Assembly: GCA_002471865.1 (NCBI GenBank) | Contig: DKQU01000065.1 | Location: 1-9,105 of the forward strand | DNA length: 9,105 bases | Reading direction: 5' to 3' | Source: Fidelibacterota bacterium UBA7300 | GTDB lineage: Bacteria > Fidelibacterota > Marinisomatia > Marinisomatales > UBA2128 | Shown: piece after piece, positions 1-6,022 of the stretch | Layout: every line of letters starts with the position of its first letter | How positions within the stretch are numbered: position 1 is the first letter of the stretch | The notes under the pieces: model-generated | What the model saw: only the letters and a program-made list of their open reading frames with translations | Databases searched by the model: none | Told to the model about the DNA's origin: nothing | Program-made: the position numbers and the translations under genes

Positions 1-21
1 GTTCGAATCCCGTCTCTCGCT
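1..21 (+). tRNA. tRNA 3' end, probably tRNA-Gly (5' part outside window)
   Basis: The window opens inside a T-arm: G53, a seven-base loop TTCGAAT (2-8) and the 3' stem strand CCCGT (9-13). These are followed by a seven-base acceptor strand CTCTCGC (14-20) and discriminator T21. The matching 5' acceptor would be GCGAGAG. That sequence together with a U73 discriminator is typical of many bacterial tRNA-Gly genes, but the anticodon lies upstream of the window, so the identity is inferred. CCA is not encoded, because CAT follows. Confidence 0.75.
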
Positions 22-50
22 CATAAAGCACCATTTGAACTGTTATTTAT

Positions 51-78
51 TTGATAAAGTAGTAAGGTGCATTACTAT
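51..78 (+). promoter_or_regulatory. Possible sigma70-type promoter for the exported protein gene
   Basis: TTGATA (51-56) matches five of six bases of the -35 consensus. After a 16-base spacer comes TACTAT (73-78), which matches four of six bases of TATAAT. Transcription would start near 85 and give a leader of about 30 bases carrying the ribosome binding site. The -10 element is weak, and the gene could instead be read through from the upstream tRNA. Confidence 0.3.
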
Positions 79-115
79 TTCTTAAATCTTATTATCTATA
101 AAGGAGGATGGATGA

Positions 116-559
116 ATGAAAAAGAAATTGGTTATTTTTATCATCGTTTTACTTCTAACCGGTGGATTAAGCGCTCAAACTGATCTCTACCTCGAGACTA
201 TAGGAGCAATGGGTGGAACTAATCTATATCTTACCTTTGCCACTATAGGTCTTTTAGCAGATGGTTATGTAGGTGATGTTTACGATGGTGACATGACCTA
301 TGCCATGGTAGAAGAATTTATAGCATTAGGCCAGGTAAACCGTGAATATCTACAAGAGTTGCTTGTGAATGGCGATTTAACACTTGAAGATAGAATCTTT
401 GTAAGAGATATGATCTCTGCTTTCGATGATATTCTTGCTGAAGCTGACGCGCTTAATAAATTCGTGCTTTCTGGAGAATATAAATACTTGAGTGATTACG
501 ATACAAATCGTCAATCTGCATGGAATAAAATAGCTAGAGTGCTGGAATTAGAAGAATAG
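116..559 (+). CDS. Small exported protein of unknown function
   Basis: The 147-residue product has a clear signal peptide: MKKK, then a hydrophobic core (about 5-15) and a likely signal-peptidase I site after LSA at residue 20. It should therefore be exported, with a mature form of about 127 residues. The mature part starts with a fairly apolar glycine-rich segment (about 28-48), then acidic helical sequence ending in LELEE; there are no cysteines. I do not recognise a family. The start at 116 is supported by AAAGGAGG at 99-106, nine bases upstream; the ATGs at 108 and 112 are in other frames and lead to early stops. It stands alone, convergent with the thioredoxin-like gene and ending 17 bases from that gene's stop. 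The gene call is secure; the function is unknown. Confidence 0.85.
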   Translation: MKKKLVIFIIVLLLTGGLSAQTDLYLETIGAMGGTNLYLTFATIGLLADGYVGDVYDGDMTYAMVEEFIALGQVNREYLQELLVNGDLTLEDRIFVRDMISAFDDILAEADALNKFVLSGEYKYLSDYDTNRQSAWNKIARVLELEE

Positions 560-563
560 AGGT

Positions 564-577
564 AATTGAATTCAATT
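564..577. repeat. 14-base perfect palindrome between convergent genes
   Basis: AATTGAATTCAATT is its own reverse complement. It sits between the stop of the exported protein (559) and the stop of the thioredoxin-like gene (577-579). A role in transcription termination for the two convergent genes is possible, but the arms are AT-rich and short with no U-tract, so only the palindrome itself is claimed. Confidence 0.4.
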
Positions 578-1098
578 CAGGGAGATTTTACCAATTGTTC
601 TATCTGTTTTATTAATGAGTTAAACTCCTCTTCCTCAAAAAGTCGAGTAAGGAAAACAATCTTTCCGTCGCTGTCAATCAAGATATTCCTTGTCACTCCA
701 CTTTTCTTATCAGCAAACAAACCGAATATCTCAGCTCCAGGATCCAATGCCATGGGATAGGTCGATTGCATATCTTCTACAAATTGTTTTACTACCTCCA
801 GCGGTTCATCCCTATCTATGCCAATAACAGTGAATCCTTTAGCTTTAAAGCGTTTCCATATTTCTTTTTCTATATGTGGCGTTTCCTGACGACATACTGA
901 ACACCACGAAGCAGTGAACTGGAGCAATACGGGAGAACCCAGGTAATCTGATATTTTATCTGAGCTACCATCAATATAAATCATCTCAAAATCTGGTACA
1001 GGGTCACCAACTTTTACTAAAAAGCCCCGTTCATCAGGAGTGATATTTTGAGCTGAGATTAGAAAAGTTAACAGAAAAATGAGTGTGATTGTTTTCAT
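577..1098 (-). CDS. Exported TlpA/redoxin-family thiol-disulfide protein
   Basis: The 173-residue protein has an N-terminal hydrophobic signal (about 1-16, ending LISA-Q), suggesting action outside the cytoplasm. A thioredoxin fold follows: VGDPVPDFEM (30-39) at the AhpC-TSA/Redoxin domain start, the redox motif WCSVC with Cys66 and Cys69 preceded by FTAS, a VIGIDRDEP strand (91-99), and NILIDSDGKI (138-147) at the C-terminal sheet. Family members reduce or oxidise disulfides in exported proteins or cytochrome c maturation. The residue at the usual cis-proline position is Thr136 (GVTRN), followed by an Arg reminiscent of peroxiredoxins. However, the WCxxC motif argues for an oxidoreductase rather than a peroxidase. 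No clear Shine-Dalgarno is seen before the ATG at 1098. No cytochrome maturation genes are nearby, so the partner is unknown. Confidence 0.88.
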   Translation of the reverse strand: MKTITLIFLLTFLISAQNITPDERGFLVKVGDPVPDFEMIYIDGSSDKISDYLGSPVLLQFTASWCSVCRQETPHIEKEIWKRFKAKGFTVIGIDRDEPLEVVKQFVEDMQSTYPMALDPGAEIFGLFADKKSGVTRNILIDSDGKIVFLTRLFEEEEFNSLIKQIEQLVKSP

Positions 1099-1197
1099 AT
1101 TATGTTAAAGTTAGAATCATGAAATGAGCAGAACAATAATAATAGTAAGATTCAGTTTTGAATAGGAAAGATAATACTGCTAAATTCAAACTCTATT

Positions 1198-1271
1198 GGC
1201 GTCGTACCCAAGCGGTCTAAGGGAACGGTTTGCAAAACCGTCTTTCGTCGGTTCGAATCCGACCGACGCCT
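1198..1271 (+). tRNA. tRNA-Cys (GCA anticodon)
   Basis: A complete cloverleaf is readable. Acceptor GGCGTCG (1198-1204) pairs perfectly with CGACGCC (1264-1270), and the discriminator is T1271, as expected for tRNA-Cys. The anticodon stem ACGGT/ACCGT (1225-1229/1237-1241) holds loop TTGCAAA with anticodon GCA at 1232-1234. The T-stem GTCGG/CCGAC (1247-1251/1259-1263) encloses TTCGAAT. CCA is not encoded. It points toward, and is convergent with, the GAPDH pair. Confidence 0.97.
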
Positions 1272-1311
1272 CACTTATTTATTTGAAATAATGTATAATA
1301 TTGGTAAAGAC

Positions 1312-2313
1312 TTAATCCATTTCGGCCAATATACCGATAAGATCTACAACACGGTTTGAATAACCCCACTCATTATCATACCAATTAAGTGTCTTTACTA
1401 AATTTCCTTGTACCACTTTTGTGAATGGTGCGTCGAAGATAGAAGAGTGTGGATTGCCGATGATATCGGTTGATACCACGGGCAGGGAAGTAAACTCCAG
1501 AATTTGTTTTAGCTGTTCTGTCTGAGAGGCTTCTCGGATAGCTTCATTGATAATTTCAGGAGTTACATCCTGCGATAGACGTACTACGAAGTCCACCACA
1601 GATCCATCTGGGACGGGCACACGCATGGCAATACCGTCGAGTTTACCTTTCAGCTCTGGGAGGACTTTACCTACAGCACGAGCCGCTCCCGTAGTAGTGG
1701 GAATTACATTTTCAGCAGCCGCTCGACTACGCCTCCAATCGCTGTGCGGTACATCAGCTAATCGCTGGTCATTTGTATAAGCGTGTATCGTGTTAATGAC
1801 TCCATACTCAATTCCAAAAGAATCATTCAAAACTTTAGCCATGGGAGCCAGACAGTTAGTAGTGCAGCTTGCGTTAGAAATAATACGATCATCTGAGCTT
1901 AGTTCTTTGTCATTTACTCCAATGACAACTGTATAATCGATCTCATCTTTCGATGGTACTGTTAAGATTACTCGATTTGCTCCGGCATCAAGATGGTGGG
2001 TAAGTGTTTTTCTAGTACGGAATACTCCTGTCGCTTCTATTACAATATCCACATTCATCTCTTTCCAAGGTAGCTCTGCAGGATTTTGTTGGTATAGCAT
2101 TTTGACTGTATGATTATCTGTTTGAAGTATATCCTCATCAAGCTCAGCTTTTCCTTTCAATCTTCCCATTACAGTATCGTATTTAAGAAGATACGTCAGT
2201 GCATCTGGGGGGGTAAGATCGTTGATGGCAACAACCTGATGATCGTTGTTATGATTCAGGATTCTAAATACTGTTCTTCCAATTCTTCCGAAGCCGTTTA
2301 TTGCGATTCTCAC
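1312..2313 (-). CDS. gap: Glyceraldehyde-3-phosphate dehydrogenase, type I (NAD-type)
   Basis: The 333-residue cytoplasmic glycolytic enzyme oxidises and phosphorylates glyceraldehyde 3-phosphate to 1,3-bisphosphoglycerate with NAD. The full family length is present. The Rossmann motif GFGRIGR is at 7-13, and the Asp of NDL (Asp32) binds the adenine ribose of NAD. Catalytic Cys150 lies in SNASCTTNC, general-base His177 in IHAYT, and the S-loop DVPHSD (187-192) has Pro189, consistent with NAD rather than NADP preference. TTTGA (206-210) forms the phosphate site, Arg231 is in RVPVP, and WYDNEWGY ends the nicotinamide pocket. The start is GTG at 2313, supported by GGAGG at 2321-2325 with a seven-base spacer. 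This start overlaps the TGA of the upstream paralogue (GTGA), so translation is likely coupled. No pgk or tpiA lies in the window. Confidence 0.98.
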   Translation of the reverse strand: MRIAINGFGRIGRTVFRILNHNNDHQVVAINDLTPPDALTYLLKYDTVMGRLKGKAELDEDILQTDNHTVKMLYQQNPAELPWKEMNVDIVIEATGVFRTRKTLTHHLDAGANRVILTVPSKDEIDYTVVIGVNDKELSSDDRIISNASCTTNCLAPMAKVLNDSFGIEYGVINTIHAYTNDQRLADVPHSDWRRSRAAAENVIPTTTGAARAVGKVLPELKGKLDGIAMRVPVPDGSVVDFVVRLSQDVTPEIINEAIREASQTEQLKQILEFTSLPVVSTDIIGNPHSSIFDAPFTKVVQGNLVKTLNWYDNEWGYSNRVVDLIGILAEMD

Positions 2314-3329
2314 GATAACGCCTCCAGTTCACGATAGCGATCCACCATCTCCAAGATTCTCTTGGCGAATCCCCATCCATTGTCATACCAACATATAGTT
2401 TTAAGCATTTGATCCGAAGCTATCATGGTAGCTTTGGCATCGAAAATCATGGTTTCTTCGCGGCCAATCACATCACTTGAAACAATTGGATCTTCTGTAT
2501 AAGCAATTAAGTGATTATAATCCTTTTCGGCGGCAGCTTGTACACAAGCATTGGCTTTTTCGACTGAGGGAATCTGGTCAAGTTCCGTAGTAAGGTCTAC
2601 ACAGGAACCGTTAGGCACAGGTACATTAAATGCGATTCCTGAAATTTTATCCTTGAATTGGGGCATGATTTTTGAAACGTACTCTGGAGCCCATGTCTCG
2701 TTTGGAATGATATTTTCTACGGCTGAGCGGCTGCGGCGCAAATCTGAGCGGACGGCATCGGCCAGAGGTTGATCAGAAGTATATGCATGAATGGATGTCA
2801 TCATGCCTTGTTTGACACCAAATTCTTCATCGAGAATTTTAAGCATCAGCGCGAGGACTTGGGTCGTGGAAGAAGTTGTGGAGATAATGCTGTCTTCTCT
2901 ACTGATAGTTTCCTCATTAATTCCGGGAATTACTATACGGTCAATTTTATCCAGCGGAGGAACAGAAACAATTACTCGCTTTGCACCGGCTTTAATGTGT
3001 TTGTTAAGGTCAGCTCTTTTGCGGAATGCTCCTGTGCAGTCAATTACAACATCCACATCAAATGCATCCCAGGTGACTGTACCCGGTTTACCACCCGGAA
3101 TGAGCCGTGTTTTGTGTTCATTATAGATGAGATGATTGCCTTTTAAAATAATATCATTCTCCATAGGCCCGAAGACTGAGTCACGCATGAGAAGGTAATG
3201 GAGAACTTCTGGACTACCCAGATCACTAATGGCAGCAAATTCGAATCGGGGGTCGTTGTGACCCAGACGGAAGATGTTTCGACCGATGCGACCGAAACCA
3301 AATAATCCAATGCGGATGGGGTTAGACAT
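2310..3329 (-). CDS. GAPDH-like paralogue lacking the catalytic cysteine (probable pseudoenzyme)
   Basis: The 339-residue protein is homologous to the adjacent GAPDH over its whole length. It retains GFGRIGR (11-17), the NAD-type Asp36 of SDL, His181 in IHAYT, the arginine-rich DLRRSR stretch (196-201) and the C-terminal WYDNGWGF. The active-site motif, however, reads STTSSTTQV (150-158): the nucleophile Cys is Ser154 (codon TCC, 2868-2870) and the second Cys is Val158. Arg of RVP is Asn235, the phosphate-site Gly after Thr212 is Trp213, and the Glu of DNEWG is Gly318. In known GAPDHs loss of the Cys abolishes oxidative phosphorylation, so classical activity is unlikely. There is no frameshift or stop, and the fold motifs are intact, which argues for a maintained function rather than decay. 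It is the first gene of the unit, has AAAAGG upstream of its ATG, and overlaps the real GAPDH. A regulatory or structural subunit of a mixed tetramer is my inference. Confidence 0.93.
   Translation of the reverse strand: MSNPIRIGLFGFGRIGRNIFRLGHNDPRFEFAAISDLGSPEVLHYLLMRDSVFGPMENDIILKGNHLIYNEHKTRLIPGGKPGTVTWDAFDVDVVIDCTGAFRKRADLNKHIKAGAKRVIVSVPPLDKIDRIVIPGINEETISREDSIISTTSSTTQVLALMLKILDEEFGVKQGMMTSIHAYTSDQPLADAVRSDLRRSRSAVENIIPNETWAPEYVSKIMPQFKDKISGIAFNVPVPNGSCVDLTTELDQIPSVEKANACVQAAAEKDYNHLIAYTEDPIVSSDVIGREETMIFDAKATMIASDQMLKTICWYDNGWGFAKRILEMVDRYRELEALS
2321..2325 (-). promoter_or_regulatory. Strong ribosome binding site for GAPDH inside the paralogue gene
   Basis: Read on the minus strand, GGAGG is followed by seven bases and the GTG start of the downstream GAPDH. 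It lies within the last codons of the paralogue. It decides the GTG start at 2313 and implies coupled, yet independently efficient, translation of the second gene. Confidence 0.8.
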
Positions 3330-3372
3330 TCAAGTATTTACCTTTTGTAACAAGTAAAAAATTTACCATAAT

Positions 3373-3384
3373 GTTATACATAAC
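3373..3384. promoter_or_regulatory. Candidate operator: GTTAT-AC-ATAAC dyad over the -10 element
   Basis: GTTAT (3373-3377) and ATAAC (3380-3384) form a perfect five-base inverted repeat around two bases. The same GTTA/TAAC core recurs at 3348, 3395, 3432, 3480 and 3490 within this short intergenic region, three times as TGTTACA or its complement (3346-3352, 3394-3400, 3431-3437). A DNA-binding regulator shared by the divergent genes is inferred; none is encoded here. Confidence 0.35.
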
Positions 3385-3401
3385 TCAAGCAAATGTTACA
3401 A
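3373..3401 (-). promoter_or_regulatory. Sigma70-type promoter for the GAPDH-paralogue/GAPDH unit
   Basis: On the minus strand TTGTAA (3401-3396) and TATAAC (3378-3373) are separated by exactly 17 bases, matching four and five of six consensus positions. Transcription would start near 3366, giving a leader of about 37 bases with AAAAGG before the ATG at 3329. The -10 element overlaps a dyad (3373-3384), which fits repressor control. Confidence 0.55.
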
Positions 3402-3493
3402 CTATTAAACTCCGATTCAATGTTGCACAGTGTTACACTAAGATATACATTTAATATTCAGTTTAATACTAATAAAAGGTAACAGATTAGTTA

Positions 3494-4210
3494 ATGATAA
3501 AAAACGATAATACAAACTTTCTTTCAGCTACTGCCATCATTGACAGCGATAACAGTGAGATTATTGATTATACTAAAACTATTCTAGATGGGACTAGTGA
3601 CGATCACGTTGAGAAAGCTGTCAAACTCTACTACACTGTTCGTGATGGAATCTGGTATGATCCGTATCTCCCTTTTCATCTCCCTGAACACTTTCGAGCC
3701 AGTCATGTTTTGAAAAGTGGACGTGGCTTCTGCATCGGGAAGGCATCACTACTATGTGCTGTCGGTAGGGCAGCGGGAATTCCCATACGAGTAGGATTTG
3801 CCAATGTCAGGAATCATCTCTCCACAAAACAGTTTTTAGATTTTCTTGGTAAAGATATCTTTGTCTATCACGCTTATGTTGAGTTTTACCTTGAGGATCA
3901 GTGGGTCAGAGCCACGCCGGCATTCAACGTGGAACTGTGCCGTAAGCACAATGTAGCTCCGCTGGAATTCAACGGAAGAGAGGATTCACTCTTTCACCCT
4001 TATGATGCAGATAACCGGAAGTTTATGGAGTATCTGGAATATCACGGCACTTACGCTGATATCCCTGTAGACGCCATCGTCTCCGCCTGGGAGGATGCTT
4101 ACGGTAAGGAACGTGTTGCGGAGTGGATTAGGTTGTGGGAAGAGTCCGGTGTCTTAAAGCAGCGGGACTTTTTCACTGAAGAAGTGATTAATAAAAGTAT
4201 CAATAGTTAA
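3494..4210 (+). CDS. Transglutaminase-like superfamily protein
   Basis: The 238-residue protein has the transglutaminase/protease-like core. RDGIWYDP (50-57) precedes the domain, the nucleophile Cys80 lies in GRGFCIGKA, GIPIRVGFANVR (95-106) is the strand that follows the Cys helix, and the catalytic His126 is in VYHAYVEFY. Family members are papain-fold hydrolases or acyl transferases acting on peptide or amide bonds; the substrate here cannot be told. The third triad position, normally Asp in W..xDPT, reads WVRATPAFN (137-145), a form I recall from a stand-alone bacterial subfamily. No signal peptide or membrane segment is seen, so it is probably cytoplasmic. AAAAGG (3474-3479) lies 14 bases before the ATG, a long spacing. 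It is transcribed divergently from the GAPDH pair and monocistronic, with tRNA-Leu following. Confidence 0.85.
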   Translation: MIKNDNTNFLSATAIIDSDNSEIIDYTKTILDGTSDDHVEKAVKLYYTVRDGIWYDPYLPFHLPEHFRASHVLKSGRGFCIGKASLLCAVGRAAGIPIRVGFANVRNHLSTKQFLDFLGKDIFVYHAYVEFYLEDQWVRATPAFNVELCRKHNVAPLEFNGREDSLFHPYDADNRKFMEYLEYHGTYADIPVDAIVSAWEDAYGKERVAEWIRLWEESGVLKQRDFFTEEVINKSINS

Positions 4211-4285
4211 TATTTATTAATGATAGAGTTTAATTTGTCATTTACTTTACACTTACTCATTACCTCTTTGTAAATTTGTATAATT

Positions 4286-4371
4286 GCCGGAGTGGTGGAA
4301 TTGGTAGACACATCAGACTTAAAATCTGAAGGGCGTATTCGCCCGTCCCGGTTCGAGTCCGGGCTCCGGTA
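4286..4371 (+). tRNA. tRNA-Leu (UAA anticodon)
   Basis: This is a class II tRNA of 86 bases with a long variable arm (GGGCGTATTCGCCC, 4331-4344). Acceptor GCCGGAG (4286-4292) pairs with CTCCGGT (4364-4370); the first pair is G-U rather than the usual G-C. The anticodon stem TCAGA/TCTGA holds loop CTTAAAA with anticodon TAA at 4320-4322. The discriminator is A4371, as required for leucine. T-loop TTCGAGT lies in a CCCGG/CCGGG stem. CCA is not encoded. A TATAAT at 4279-4284 is too close to the 5' end to be this gene's -10. Confidence 0.97.
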
Positions 4372-4417
4372 CAATGTTAGAATAGTCTTGAGTGTAGCAA
4401 AGACCCACCAATAATAA

Positions 4418-4771
4418 ATGAACACAATAGATCAATTCCGTTTTAAGTCGATAGAGAAAGAAGATCTTGTGCTCAGTTATGATACTCTTGATGAAAAGAA
4501 AAAAGCCGATTATATAGCCGCCATTTGGGAGATTGATTTGGCGTTGGAAAAAATGATTGAAGCTCATGTTGGAAAGGATAATGAACCTACTGATGAAATG
4601 AAGAAGTGGATGCCGTTCAAAGGCATCTCTCCCTATAATGAGTGGAAAAAGCTGATAAATGACGGGAAAGAAATTATTACTGGTGAGTTGTTAAGATTGG
4701 CTGACGAAGTAGAGGATAAGCAGATTACTATCAAAGGCTTAAATACAAATATTTTCGGAGAAGACGAATAA
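4418..4771 (+). CDS. Small soluble protein of unknown function
   Basis: The 117-residue protein is charged and predicted mostly helical, with no signal peptide, membrane segment or cysteine. It is rich in Lys, Glu and Asp, with a tryptophan-bearing middle (WEIDLALEKM at 37-46, KKWMPFKG at 62-69, EWKKL around 75-79) and an acidic tail GEDE. I do not recognise a family. The gene begins 46 bases after tRNA-Leu, and no Shine-Dalgarno precedes the ATG, so the start is uncertain. It ends five bases from the stop of the convergent small membrane protein. Its amino-acid composition is that of a real protein and no competing frame explains the region, but the call rests on length and composition only. 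Confidence 0.68.
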   Translation: MNTIDQFRFKSIEKEDLVLSYDTLDEKKKADYIAAIWEIDLALEKMIEAHVGKDNEPTDEMKKWMPFKGISPYNEWKKLINDGKEIITGELLRLADEVEDKQITIKGLNTNIFGEDE

Positions 4772-4776
4772 TCTGT

Positions 4777-4977
4777 TTATTGAAAGTCACGTACAATTCT
4801 AACGAATGGTACACTACTGTCTTTATTTAATTTGTAAAATGAGATTATTAATCCTATAGGGAAAAACAAAAAACTGAGAATACACCATGGCAGAGGATTT
4901 TTCCCTACCCATTTAGCCATTTTATAGATAAAGACGCAACTCAAGATGGCTAAGATATTCATAATAAGTGAGAGCAC
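4777..4977 (-). CDS. Small two-helix membrane protein of unknown function
   Basis: The 66-residue protein has two hydrophobic segments (about 2-19 and 30-48) joined by a basic KMAKWVGKNP linker. A PIG turn lies within the second segment and a polar tail follows (KLNKDSSVPF and on). The likely start is GTG at 4977, because AAAGGA lies nine bases upstream on the minus strand; the in-frame ATG at 4962 would be too far from it. The ribosome site and the membrane-protein composition support a real gene despite its size. It resembles the many short inner-membrane proteins with a PLDc_N or DUF-like two-helix layout, but I cannot name it. Confidence 0.62.
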   Translation of the reverse strand: MLSLIMNILAILSCVFIYKMAKWVGKNPLPWCILSFLFFPIGLIISFYKLNKDSSVPFVRIVRDFQ

Positions 4978-5185
4978 TGTTAGAATTCCTTTCTTTGTTA
5001 TCTAAATTTACCAATTTATTATTAAAGCTTCCAAGCTCATCGTAAGTCAATTCTCAGACTGAAATGGTTAGATGCTTCATCATCTTCAATTAAAGTTCAT
5101 TCTTGTCCAAGATTTCCCTTCTGGACTTTAGTCTTTCATTACAGTATTTTCCTGATAGTTTAACACTTCAAACCCGGGAGGAAGG
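4978..5185. other. 208-base intergenic region with no gene found
   Basis: This separates the divergent small membrane protein and the reductase gene. I see no open frame of note, no tRNA and no convincing hairpin with a U-tract. It ends in the strong ribosome binding site GGGAGGAAGG (5174-5184 area) of the reductase. It presumably holds both divergent promoters, but no promoter stands out clearly enough to place. Confidence 0.5.
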
Positions 5186-6022
5186 ATGTTTGATCCAGAT
5201 TTATTAAAGAACAAAACTGTAATCATTACCGGCGGAGGTACAGGACTGGGAAAATCCATGGCACAACGCTTTGGAGAATTGGGCGCCAATCTTGTAATAA
5301 CGAGTCGGAAACTTGAAGTTCTTGAAGAAACAGCCGAGGAAATAAGAACATCCGGAGCCAGTGTTTTGCCGGTTCAATGTGATGTACGTAAACCAGCTGA
5401 AGTGGAGAAGATGGTCAGTCAGACCGTAGAAGAGTTCGGCTCAGTTAATGTACTGGTGAACAATGCCGCCGGTAACTTCATCTCACCCACAGAAAAACTT
5501 TCACCCGGCGGTTTTCAGGTGATTGTCGATATTGTGTTAAACGGCACATTCAATTGTACATTGTCTGTAGGTCAGGAGATGATTAAAAGCGGTGGAGGTG
5601 TAATCCTGAATATTATCACCACATATGCCTGGACCGGCTCGGGATATGTTGTGCCTTCTGCTTGCGCCAAGGCAGGAGTTCTGGCTATGACTCGCTCATT
5701 GGCGGTTGAATGGGCCAAACACGGAATTCGTACCAACGCCATCGCACCGGGACCTTTTCCTACGGAAGGGGCATGGAAACGACTAGTTGTGCCGGGACTT
5801 GGAATCGAAAAGAAAATAAAAAAGCGGATACCGCTTAAAAGATTTGGTGAGCAGAGAGAATTGGCAGACTTAGCCACATTCCTGATAAGCGATGGCACCG
5901 GCTATATCAACGGAGAAGTGGTAACAATAGACGGGGGAGAGTGGCTGAAAGGAGCCGGGCAGTTTAATGACCTCGATAAAGTACCGAACTCTGTTTGGAA
6001 ATTCATGTCTAAGAAGAGGTAA
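5186..6022 (+). CDS. 2,4-dienoyl-CoA reductase, DECR-type short-chain dehydrogenase
   Basis: The 278-residue SDR enzyme probably reduces 2,4-dienoyl-CoA with NADPH during beta-oxidation of polyunsaturated acids. The cofactor loop TGGGTGLG is at 15-22, SRK with Arg41 fits NADPH, and NNAAGNF (92-98) is characteristic of the DECR group. The ordinary SDR Tyr-x3-Lys pair is absent: the residue four before Lys162 is Ser158. Instead Tyr147 lies 15 residues before Lys162, exactly the spacing of the catalytic Tyr and Lys of mammalian mitochondrial DECR1. APGPFPTEGAW (187-197) also matches that group. A strong GGAGG site precedes the ATG. The stop TAA touches the ATG of the amidohydrolase gene, so the two are co-transcribed. 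Alternative: another enoyl-acyl reductase of the same branch. It is unrelated to the flavin-type E. coli FadH. Confidence 0.88.
   Translation: MFDPDLLKNKTVIITGGGTGLGKSMAQRFGELGANLVITSRKLEVLEETAEEIRTSGASVLPVQCDVRKPAEVEKMVSQTVEEFGSVNVLVNNAAGNFISPTEKLSPGGFQVIVDIVLNGTFNCTLSVGQEMIKSGGGVILNIITTYAWTGSGYVVPSACAKAGVLAMTRSLAVEWAKHGIRTNAIAPGPFPTEGAWKRLVVPGLGIEKKIKKRIPLKRFGEQRELADLATFLISDGTGYINGEVVTIDGGEWLKGAGQFNDLDKVPNSVWKFMSKKR

Noticed and set aside
2769..3146. A 125-codon plus-strand open frame (and another at 2791-3126) opposite the GAPDH paralogue
   Set aside because: Both are antisense to a strongly supported gene, lack a ribosome site and have no recognisable domain; they are by-products of the coding strand.
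2310..3329. GAPDH paralogue as a decaying pseudogene or as erythrose-4-phosphate dehydrogenase
   Set aside because: The frame is intact, full length and has its own ribosome site and promoter, so decay is not evident. Epd enzymes also need the catalytic Cys, which is absent.
4279..4284. Perfect TATAAT just before tRNA-Leu
   Set aside because: It ends one base before the mature tRNA 5' end, so a start site set by it would fall inside the tRNA.
4207..4567. Minus-strand open frames running through tRNA-Leu and the start of the small soluble protein gene
   Set aside because: They translate the tRNA sequence in reverse (SPDSNRDG and PEPGLEPGR type artefacts are typical of tRNA read-through), so they are not genes.
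4286..4977. Integrated element using tRNA-Leu as attachment site
   Set aside because: No integrase or transposase and no second copy of the tRNA 3' sequence is present in the window.
5572..5898. A 108-codon minus-strand open frame within the reductase gene
   Set aside because: It is antisense to a conserved SDR enzyme including its catalytic region, and its composition is not protein-like.
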